Shown: positions 51,501-63,400 of the stretch, one piece after another | How positions within the stretch are numbered: position 1 is the stretch's first letter | Layout of the letters: each line of letters begins with the position of its first letter | Assembly: GCA_009760885.1 (NCBI GenBank) | Contig: CM019699.1 | Coordinates: forward strand, 44,108,768 to 44,172,767 | Reading direction: 5' to 3' | Length of the DNA: 64,000 nt | From: Achatina immaculata | Taxonomy: Eukaryota > Mollusca > Gastropoda > Stylommatophora > Achatinidae | Translations under genes and position numbers: made by a program | Notes under the pieces: generated by a model | Databases searched by the model: none | Told to the model about the DNA's origin: nothing | What the model saw: only the letters and a program-made list of their open reading frames with translations

Positions 51501-54500
51501 GCTTCATTGATTACACCAAGGCATTCGACAAGGTGTAACATAATGAAATTATTAAAATGCTTGAAGACATCACTATAGATGGCAAAGACTTGAGGATTGT
51601 AAAACATCTATACTGGCAGCAAGAAGCAGCAATTCGAGTTGAAAATAGAATTGGAAAATATCAACCTATAAAACAAGGGGTGCGACAAGGATGTGTACTA
51701 TCTCCAGACCTTTTTTATCTGTACAGCGAGAATATTCTAAGAACGATCTCGCAGAACCAGGAATAAAAATTGGAGGATACAATGTTAACAACCTTCGGTA
51801 TGCTGACAACACAGTACTGATAGCTGAGAACCAACAAGACCTGTAAAATCTCTTGGATAAAGTCACCAAAGAAAGTGAACAGAAAGGCCTTATTTTAAAC
51901 ATCAAAAAGACAGAGACTATGGTTATATCTAAGAAACAGAATCCACCAACATGCAGTATAAAATTAAATGGAACTATTCTAAAGCAGGTGCAGAAATTCA
52001 AATACCTTGGAGCAGTAAAAACTTCAGATGGGAAATGCAGAACAGAAATTAGGAACCGATTAGGCCAAGCAAAGACTGCATTTCAGAGATTGAGAAACAT
52101 ATTATGCAACACATCCATATCAATGAATGTTAGAAAACGAGTCCTAAAATGCTATATTGAACCTATCTTGTTATATGGAAGTGAATCATGGATAATAGGC
52201 AGGTCTGCACAAAAATCATTGGAAGCAGCAGAAATGTGGTATATTAGAAGAATGTTGCGAATCCCCTAGACAACAAAAATAACTAATGAAGAATGTATGA
52301 GAAGAGCTGGAGAAACAAAAAAATCTTGTCAAAAAATAATAGAGAGAGACAATGTGCTTTCATAGGACATACATTGAAAATATTATATGAACAGGAAAAA
52401 TAGAAGGAAGAAGATGAAGAGGAAGACCAAGAGAAATGATACTGGACAGTCTGACAGGATGGTGTGAGAGGAGATCACAAACTGAGCTGATGGCCTGCAT
52501 GAAGGATCATGTACTCTGGAGAAGCATAATAGCCAACGCCAGTCAGCACGGCACCTGATGATGATGATGACTGAACTTTTCTCACTTTTTAATTTTGATT
52601 TCTCTTCTGGCCTTTTCTCACTTTTTAATTGGGTGTCTACTGAGCTTTTCTCACTTTTTATTTGGGTGTCTACTGAGCTTTTCTCACTTTTTATTTGGGT
52701 GTCTCTATCAAACTTTTATAACTTTTTATTTGGGTGTCTACTGAACTTTTCTCACTTTTTTATTTGGGTGTCTCTACCAAACTTTTATAACTTTTTATTT
52801 GGGTGTCTACTGAACTTTTCTCACTTTTTATTTGATTGTCTCTATTGAATGTTTCTCACTTTTTTATTTGGATGTCTTTCCTTAACTTTTATAACATTTT
52901 CAATGAGTGTCTACTGATCTTTTTGAACATTTTATTTGTGTTTTTACTGAAATTTTCTCACTCTTTATTACAGTGACTCTACTGAACTTTTCTCACTTTT
53001 TATTTGAGTGTCTGTACTGAACTTTTCTCACTTTTTAATTTTGAAGTCTCTTCTGAACTTTCCTAATATTTTCTTTGGATGTTCTACTGATCTTTCTTAC
53101 TTTGTATTTGAGCATCTCTACTCAACATTTCTCACTTTTTATGTGGGTTTCTACTGAACTTTTCTCACTTTTTATGTGGGTTTCTACTGAACTTTTCTCA
53201 CTTTTATTTGGGTGTCTCTACAGGATATTTCTCAATTGTTCTTTATGTGTCTCTACTGAACTTTTCTCACTTTTTGTTTCTGTGTCTCTACTGAACTTTT
53301 CTCACTTTTTGTTTCTGTGTCTCTACTGAACTTTTCTCATTTTTTATTTATGTGTCTCTACTGAACTTTTCTCATTTTTTATTTATGTGTCTCTACTGAA
53401 CTTTTCTCACTTTTTGTTTCTGTGTCTCTACTGAACTTTTATCACTTGTTATTTCTGTGTCTCTACTGGACTTTTATCACTTGTTATTTCTGTGTCTCTA
53501 CTGGACTTTTCTCACTTTTTGTTTCTGTGTCTCTACTGAACTTTTATCACTTGTTATTTCTGTGTCTCTACTGGACTTTTATCACTTTTTGTTTCTGTGT
53601 CTCTACTGGACTTTTATCACTTGTTATTTCTGTGTCTCTACTGGACTTTTCTCACTTTTTGTTTCTGTGTCTCTACTGGACTTTTCTCACTTTTTGTTTC
53701 TGTGTCTCTACTGAACTTTTCTCACTTTTTGTTTCTGTGTCTCTACTGGACTTTTATCACTTGTTATTTCTGTGTCTCTACTGGACTTTTATCACTTGTT
53801 ATTTCTGTGTCTCTACTGGACTTTTCTCACTTTTTGTTTCTGTGTCTCTACTGGACTTTTCTCACTTTTTGTTTCTGTGTCTCTACTGGACTTTTCTCAC
53901 TTTTTGTTTCTGTGTCTCTGCTGGGCTTTTCTCACTTTTTATTTAGGTGTCTCTAATCAACTTTTCTCACTTTTTATTTAGGTGTCTCTAATCAACTTTT
54001 CTCACTTTTTATTTAGGTGTCTCTAATCAACTTTTCTCACTTTTTATTTAGGTGTCTCTAATCAACTTTTCTCACTTTTTATTTAGGTGTCTTTAATCAA
54101 CTTTTCTCACTTTTTATTTGCGTGTCTCTAATCAACTTTTCTCACTTTTTATTTAGGTGTCTCTAATCAACTTTTCTCACTTTTTATTTAGGTGTCTCTA
54201 ATCAACTTTTCTCACTTTTTATTTGATTGTCTCTAATGGACTTTTCTCACTTTTTATTTGGGTATCTACTGAACTTTTCTCACTTTTTATTTAGGTGTCT
54301 CTAATCAACTTTTCTCACTTTTTATTTGATTGTCTCTAATGGACTTTTCTCACTTTTTATTTGGATGTCTCTTCTGAACTTTTCTCACTTTTTCTTTGGG
54401 TGTCCCTATTGGAATTTTCCCACTTTTATTTTGATATTTCAGTTTTGTATCCCTAATCTCATGAAACTGAGAATAATTTATGAACAACTCTAATATTGTA

Positions 54501-57500
54501 AATTTTCTGATTTTGTTGTCTGCTTTTGTCTGTTGATTTGCATAGGCTAATGTAGCTTGATCATTATATTTTATGTAGTATTTAAGTTAGGTGTCTATCA
54601 GGGCAATTATTTGTTCAGATAAATGTAAATAATTTACAGGTGTGGTCATCACATGGTAGTAGCACATTTTCATTTTCACATTAAGTAAATGAGAGCACGT
54701 TTTAATAGTCTTATTTGTCTTATTTGTAAGTACTAGTCTTACTTTTTAATGTATTTTATATTTTTTAATAGATATGTTTACAGTGATGTTTTTATAGATA
54801 AGCTTGTAATTATGTCTTTATGGGCATGTTTTTGTTTTTCTACATACATTTATAATTATGTTTTTTAGATATGTTTATAATGTTGCTTTTATAAATATGT
54901 TTTATACTGATGTGTTTGATAGGGGTTTTCTTTACCAATATACTTATTATGACATTTTTATGATATTTTTACTGATATGGCTATAATGATGTTTTTGATA
55001 ATGTTTTGATTGATTTGTTTATAATTGTGCTTTTGATAGATATACTTATGTTTTTGATAGATGTATTTATAATGATATGGAATACATACAGTGTGTTCCA
55101 TAAATAACTGTGCACTAACACAGTATCGATTTCAGTATCGTAATGATATCTTAATGTCTGCGGTATCTAGCCACATCTACCTGCCATGGCTGGAGTTGCC
55201 AATTAAGCATGCTGATTAAAAATGTTATGTATTATAAGCTAATCAGACACGCACCTGTGTGTACAGACACGTGCAAATGCTGAAAGTGATGTCAGACACA
55301 CACCTGTGTGTACAGACACGTACAGATGCTGAAAGTTATGTCAGACATGCACTTGTGTGTACAGACATGTACAGATGCTGAAAGTAATGTCAGACATGCA
55401 CCTGTGTGTACAGACATGTACAAATGTTGAAAATGATGTCAGACATGCACCTCTGTGTACAGACATGTACAGATGGTGAAAGTGATGTCCTTGTGCATCC
55501 AAGCAAGCTTGAACACATTTAATTTTATTTGCAAACACTTTTCTTAGTTCTGCTGGTGAAATGTTTATTATGTAGGCAGTTACTGCAGTTTTTAATTCAT
55601 TCTGCATGCGTGGTCGATTTCGATAAACTTTAGACTTAGCTGTTCCTCATAGATAAAGGTGACATCATGAAAATCAGCAGTTTTAATTTGAATTAAATTT
55701 GTAAACCATTCACAGTAACAGAGTCATTTCTCATGATCTGCCCGCAGCAATTGTTGGACCACAGTTGGGAAGAGTTTCAAATTTTCTCTGACCGCTCTAT
55801 GTGCCTTTGCAAATCTGTTACCCTCCTGTTGTTCCAACTTATGCAAAGCCTTTGATGGACTCTGAAGCATAGAGCCAGAAATGTTCTATAACTTCTCCTC
55901 GTTAAGTTTAGATGGTCTCCCACTACAGTGTGCATCTGACACTAAGCCTGTTTCACGAACTTTCTCAGTATTTTTATAAACTTCATTGCGATGAGGTACA
56001 AGTGTTCCTGGGAATTTTTCAACAAATTGCTCCCGCACTAAATAGGTGTATGTATTGTTTTCTTGAAATATGTGCTCAACGAGAAAAATATGCTCCTCTA
56101 GTGAAAGAACCATAGTTAATAACTGATTTAAACAATTGGCCTGTTGTGCTCTTCAACAACTGCTTTGCTGCTTAACAACTAAATATGCAAAGACAGACTG
56201 AATACAGTGAATATTACACACCAGCAGGCTTCAACACACTAACGTACGCAGGTAGATGTGGCTAGATACCACAGTCAGTATGATACCACTACGTCACCAG
56301 AATCGATACTGTGTTAGTGCACAGTTATTTTCCAAATGTACTGTAGTTTGAAAAGCAGGGTCTTCACTAAAAAAAAAAAAAATACTTTCCTGATCCTGTT
56401 GCATATCTTTTGAACTTGTGAAAGTTTTATTATTTTTCCTTTATGCAACCCTTACCTACAGCATTTTATGCTTGATTTTAGAAAGTTTAGTACTCAATTT
56501 TATATGAGAAAAGAGAACACAGAACAGCTTATGCATGCTCACTGATAAACAGAGAACAGCTTATGCATGCTCACAGATAAACTGCACATTTTCTAGTTTT
56601 GAATAAATCTTTGCTAATAGATTTTTATGGATAAGAAAGAATATGTGTATGTCTTAAATATAAACACCAGTCATAATGCATCATTCATAGTTTTGTTCAT
56701 AAAGTGCTTGAAACCAGATAATGTAAGCATAGTATGTTGTATTTGGTCATCAACCTTTCTGTAATAAGTTGTTGGTAAGTAGCAACATTTATACAAAATT
56801 TGTAAACTTTTATTGTATAGGTCTTCACTTCACATTTTTGTTTTGTTCTGTTCTTCCTGTGTGGTGCTCCAGGAATGTAATAAAGGGTAGCAAAGAGTAT
56901 GCCAGGTTGTTGGATGATGATGAAAGGATAAGTCAGTTCCTTCGTCAACACATTGTATTAGGACAATTCAGAATGTCTGACCTACATTTAGAGTCAGTTT
57001 ACACCCTGCAAGGAAATACTGCTACAGTTTATCTCTATCAGGTGGGTTATTTTTTCCTGAAATTATTCTATTTGAGTAGTGGTTGTTTATTTGTTTTTAT
57101 CTTTTGTTTATTTGTTTGTGTGTTTTGTAAATGGCTTCATCACAGTCAGGATATTTCCATGTCTGCTCACCCACACATTCAAACACTTCTCCCTCTGGGA
57201 ACAACTGTGTTAAGAGCACACTTATCTTAACATAGTGTTTGTGAGACAGGGAACATAGATCTGTTTGCTTAAAAACTCTGACCTACTTCTGTAGCCCAGA
57301 AACTTGTAGCAATCAACACTAACTGTAATTGTTATTTTTGTAAAATGTAATGTCAGGCTGGTGGACGGATGGGGACATGGAGATCTCTGGTGGGGATGAG
57401 GGAAGTCTGGTGTGAAACCAATGAATCCAGGACGTGACAAACCTATGGGTCTTTACAACAATGGCTATCAGAATGATGTAAACAAAACAGAGCCAGTAGA

Positions 57501-60409
57501 CTATAGGTGGCGGGGAATGGATATCATTGAAGCACTCATCAGATTCCTCATCCCAAAGTCAGAGTGTCTTTGTGGAACTGTCTCAAAGCCGTCTGACATG
57601 GAGAAGGGATAAGGGACTTACATACAGCCACCAGAGGCTGGAAAACAAAGTTTTGGCCAGGCCAGCCACACTGTCTTCATAGCAGTCTGAGCAAGACCAC
57701 AGTCTGCCCTAGCAAGGAAAGGTGCTGAAGTCGGAGTTACCCAGCCAAAAGGCGCATCGCAAAAATCAGAGTAACACGCATTATCGCTTTTAAAAAATGC
57801 GAACGAAGAAGAAGAAGAAGAAGAAGCACTTCAGAATGACTATCACAGTCTCCTGTACAAGTCCCTGTGGTAGATATTTCCTGGAATTCTTCCAGGCTTA
57901 CTCTTTTGTGCAATTTCCACCTGCCAGGTGATTTTATAACATGTGCGGCAATCTACACGGACATTTGGCCTGCCACTTGAAGACCAGGGGAATTTATTTC
58001 TGGAGCATTCACAAGATAAAAATCCTGCTACTTCTGCTAGGATTCAAACTCACAACCTCCATCATCCAAGGCAAACATCTTAACCCTGAGACCACACAGT
58101 CCCCTGTATCATACTACAGTAATTGTGTCTTGTCTGACAGTGTCTGATTGTCCATTTATTTGTACATTGTTGGGAAAGTGATTGTAGTTGAATATGTCTA
58201 TCAGAGGAGTCAGTATGTAGACTTCAGCTGTGGTAGTTTTAGCCTAATCAGATATATCTCATTGTGGAATTTGTAATACTTCAAATTTATGGATGATATA
58301 TATATCTCATAAAGGAACTGTAATTATAATTCAAATTTTATGATAATAATAATAATGTTATTGTTAGTTTTATCAAATTAGAAAAAAAAATCTGTAGTGA
58401 AATCTGTAAGAAAGCTTTTAAGAATACAGTATTTTTATATGCAACATATATATATATATATATAGCAGCAAAGGTTTAGTGCCTTCAACAGAACTGTCAC
58501 TTTACTGGAAGAATTATGTTCCAAAACATGCAGTAGAAAAATATAAAGAAAACTGAGTAACCACATGTAAGAGATAAACTTGGGTAGGAATCCTTGTATT
58601 CTTGTCCATGAGAACAAAGGGTTAACGATATATCTTAATTCCAGATACACTTGAAAAAAAAAAAAGATCAATAATTTATCTGACATAGACAAGTAGGACA
58701 CTGCAAACTCAAGGAAACATGGAAAAATACTTCACACAAAACTAGAGAGTACAAGAATATTTTCTGTCAGGTTGATTTCATTTACAAGATGTTTCTCTCA
58801 TTATAATGTGAAATTTTTGCAAGATACTTTAAATATACGATATAATTTTATATTTATAGAAAATTAATAATGATGTTTTGAGTGAGCCACTGGTTTAAGA
58901 AAACTCTGACACAAAATTGGAACTAAAACTTATTTGTCCAAGGATAGGCAAAAGTGATAAAGTTTTGATGCTCGGTACCACTCAGAATTCTGGTCTTATT
59001 TTCTGCTACTCTCAACCAAGTAATTTATGACTTAACAGTCTACAGCCACATACAAGTTGGACAGTGACTCAAAACGAGCTAAAATATTAGTTCAAAACCT
59101 CATAACATCCAATGGAGTGATCCATGTAGTGGATACCCTGATGACCTGGCAGCCAAATTTCTCTGGGGACAAAGAGGTAAGAATGACAAAATGTTCATGG
59201 ATTTGTAAAGTAGCGCACTATGTATAACCAGTATTGAAAAACTGCTTGACTGAAGCATTTGACTATAGAGTGGATTATTTGAGGTTCAAGTCCCAGAATT
59301 GGTTGCTTTTTTTGGTTTCATTAACATGGTGTTCATCATGGATGTCTTGCTTAATAAGACCAAATGCCAGCCAGTGAAAACACATCCTGCAGCATTCATT
59401 GAAGGTCAAAGTACATTACTCAAATCCTTTTTGTTTTTAGGAAAAATTGGTTAATCAAGTCAAAATATTTGAGACAAAGTATATAAAAGTGGAAGAAACA
59501 AATACTGAAGTAGTGTTCCTTTCTTTGAATGCTACACTATACTATTTTAAACAGTTACTGGGTTAATTGCAACAGTAAGACTCAGAAATGTTACATAGAT
59601 ATACACCGTGTAACACACCAAGTGAACATTAACAAGACCACTACATTGTCATCAGCACAGAACATGACCAGTCTAACATGAATGACAATTCAACCATGAT
59701 AAATGGCAAATGACACACTTAACATTGAGTCGAAATATCACAGAAGTCAGAATTTATAATAACATCAAAAAGTTTTAATGGGAAACCAAACGTGAGTATG
59801 AACGGCTGCAAAATGGAAGTATGAGAATGAAAACTGAGATGATGAATCAAAAAATGTACACACAAAACATCCTGGCAAGTTGTGTAGTCCATAGGAATCT
59901 AACTAACGCACTGAATCAATGAAAAGCTTACTGACCTTGATCATTCTGAAAAATCCATGCTCAATCTTCCAACAAGAATCACATTTGCCCTAGAAAGAAC
60001 AACCAAACTTACAAAACAGTATATAATGATTTCACAACATTTGTTGTAAAAAGGGCAACCAAATTTCCAAAACGCTATACGAAAATTCAACCAGCATGAA
60101 GAACTATCATGAGGAGGATTTTAAACATTAAATGGCAGGACAAGATCAGATGAACCTACAAATCATGTTTAGGAAGTGGAAGTGGATTGGCCACACCCTG
60201 AAGAAACCTAACACCAGCATAACAAGACAGGCACTGACATGGAATCCTCAAGGAAATAGAAAATGAGGAAGACCTAGACTTACTTGGAGAAGAGAAATTA
60301 TGACAGTGCTCAGAGACAACGGATGCTCATGGAAGGAAGCAGAGAATAGTTCCAAGAACATGACTAGAGAGCCTTTATGTGTGGCCTATAATCTCAAAGG
60401 AGTGGAAGG

Positions 60410-60461
<52 letters not shown>

Positions 60462-63400
60462 AATGATGATGAACCATCCGACCAAAGCAACAAGACATCT
60501 TCTCTCTCTCACATCTCAAGCAGAACTCTTTATCACATGCAAAGAGAACCCCCAACCATGGACCATGTAGCCAATGGAAACACAAAGATATATTTTGCTC
60601 TGTACTTGCAAATCGCCTAAGCAGTGGTCAACAAATTTGATCACAATAACTGAGTTATGTTCCCTGTTCTAATATTAAAAGATATTAATGAATCATATTG
60701 TTATGAGGTTAGTTTAAGTTGAACAGTTCATTGATAGAGTTAAGTACATTGTACTTGTGTAACTGTTTTAACATGAAATATTTCGGTCATTGAACCAGCA
60801 AACTGTACTTCAATAATTGTATTTTACTTTCAGAAAACAGTGATGGATCTGATTAAACATGAAATGGCATATAACAGACTTTACACAATGATTGTAGTAA
60901 GTGTCATAGTGTAAAAATGTGTGTTGTGATGCATGTATAAATATTTGTATTGGTTGTGAGTAATGTTTTTTATTGCAGGAAACAAGAGGCTGTTGATATC
61001 TAAAAGCATCAAGCTGATGTGGACCATACATTTCCAGGTCCTCTTTTTTGGTGGGACTGAAGATCAGAATTATCTATTACTGAGCTGAAAGCATGAATGT
61101 GAGATAATTTCTTGATCACCTTTGTTCCACTGGCCCAAATAAGAGCATCATTTCTTACAGAGACAGCACACCTCATGTACATTCTCCTGACTGATTACAG
61201 TTATTGGGTTTTTAACGAAACCACCGCACTCCTTGTATTCAAACTGGAAATAATCTTCTGTAGATTTCAATGTTTTTGTTTCAGTAGACTAAAGTGTTAG
61301 GTAGGAACAGATATGCATTTATTAAGAGAGTGTAAAGAATTACAGGAAGAGACAAACTGTTTGAGAGAAATAGACTATATGAAATGTAGTGAGAGATAAG
61401 CCAGAGATGAGCATTTTCCTTTGTTTATGAGTTTTAACACAGTGATAATGTGAAGGAAAAATGAGCTACTTTTTGTATTCAGTTATAATGTGAGAAAACA
61501 GTAGCAGACTATTTTCAAATATACAACAAATTTATGTTACATTCTCACACATTTATGACAGTCTAACAAATATACAACAAATTTATATTACATTCTCACA
61601 CATTTATGACAGTCTAACAAACTGTGGATCAGGAAGAAACTTTTTATCATATAGTGGAACACTTTGCTCTAAGCTGCAAGAATTGTAGTGTAGAATACAT
61701 ATGTCTGAACTGCTCAAAACATGAAAGATTTCCATTAGTTTTCCATTTGTTTTAGGCTGCAGGTCTTTCTGAGGTTTTCTCCCAGCCAAATATAACAGTA
61801 TTTGTACCAGAGAACACTGTCTGGAATGATTTACCTAAGGGAACAATGGATTATCTATTAAAAGATGAAGTAAGTGAGAAGCACTGATATTACACATTCA
61901 AAAAATTAATTAGAACTTTTGTTGTGCATAAGTCAGAGCTGAGAATTCTCCTTTTAACCTGGTCATCTGTTCCCCATCTTGTCTTTACTGGTTTTTAAGT
62001 TAGTATGAAAGATTTGCCTCACTTTGTCTAAAAAAAAATAAATGCCTGTCTTGCCTTTTCTTCCTTGCAGAGTCAAGTCCATTGCTTGACTTGATCATAT
62101 TTTTTTCTTCACATGAATATGACCAATCTCTGCTCGGTTGGTTTTATCTCATATTTGATGCCATTTATGGGCATCTCCAGTATTTTTCTCTACTTTCAAT
62201 TTTCCTGCTTTCTTCTGGTGGAGTCAGTACAACATTAAACAGCATTACAAACACTAAGATATCTGTCATGGAAGTAGCTGGGTGTAAATGAGAAAGCATT
62301 TCATGGATGTAGGTGAACATGGGAGCATTTTATAGATACTGGTGAACGTAGGGAACATTTCATGGATGTAAGTGAACATGGGAGCATTTTATAGATACTG
62401 GTGAACGTAGGGAACATTTCATGGATGTAAGTGAACGTGGGAGCATTTTATAGATACTGGTGAACGTAGGGAACATTTCATGGATGTAGGTGAACATGGA
62501 GAGCATTTCACTGATGCACTAGAAACATGGAGAACATTTCATGTATACACTGTGAACTATGAAACACAACATTGAGATCATTTCTCTAAAAACACTGAGG
62601 GACATCCTGAAGTCAAAGGCCAAATACATATGGACATGTCCCTGAGTGAAGTAAAGCTGCTCTCCAGGACCAGTTACAGATCCTGGCCTTTTTTTACAGT
62701 TACAGTTACTATGAACATGGAGAATATTTCATTGATGTAGGTGAACATGGAAAGTATTATAGTTTTACTGAGAGCAAGAAATGATGATAGTGTAGAAAAT
62801 AATTGGTACATTATTTCATTTACTCGTGTGTACAAAATATGATGTAGCCGACATTTTATTGCTGCCACCACTATCTGTATAGTCAATTATTCTACTTCTT
62901 TTGTTAATTTATAAGCAAATTACTATTATATATTTATATGCTCAGACTATAAAACACATTTTATCTATAGTTTTACATGAATGTTCATTTCTGTTTTGCA
63001 GTTTTTTTCCCATGCACTCTACTTACAAAATGAAATTTATAGAACTAATTGTTTTTAAATGAAATTATAGCTAAAATGAAATAACATTTTCTAGCGTGCA
63101 TTATTATTATTGAAATGAGCCAGTTGTTAAAAAAAAAAGAGCCATACTTTAGAGATGAGAGTAGAGTATTTAAATTGGTTTGTAGAAGAAATCTGCAATG
63201 CAGTGTTCCCTACTGACTTTATCATGAGAAGACCAAAGTTATTAAAAGCTGTACTCTACATTTGTCAGGAGGGACAATTAAAATTGAATGCTGTCCTTGA
63301 AAATCTTGTGTTCCCTGGTGTGATCACCGTAACTGACCTAATTAATGAGAAACATATCATGTCATATGCCAATATTAGTGTCAAGGTTGACATATCTTAC

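Noticed and set aside
60379..60585. Asp- or His-run proteins
   Set aside because: Translations of the (GAT)n tail of a LINE.
63155..63268. In-frame extension upstream of exon 10
   Set aside because: It lacks FAS1 similarity, and a strong acceptor at 63268 matches the required phase.
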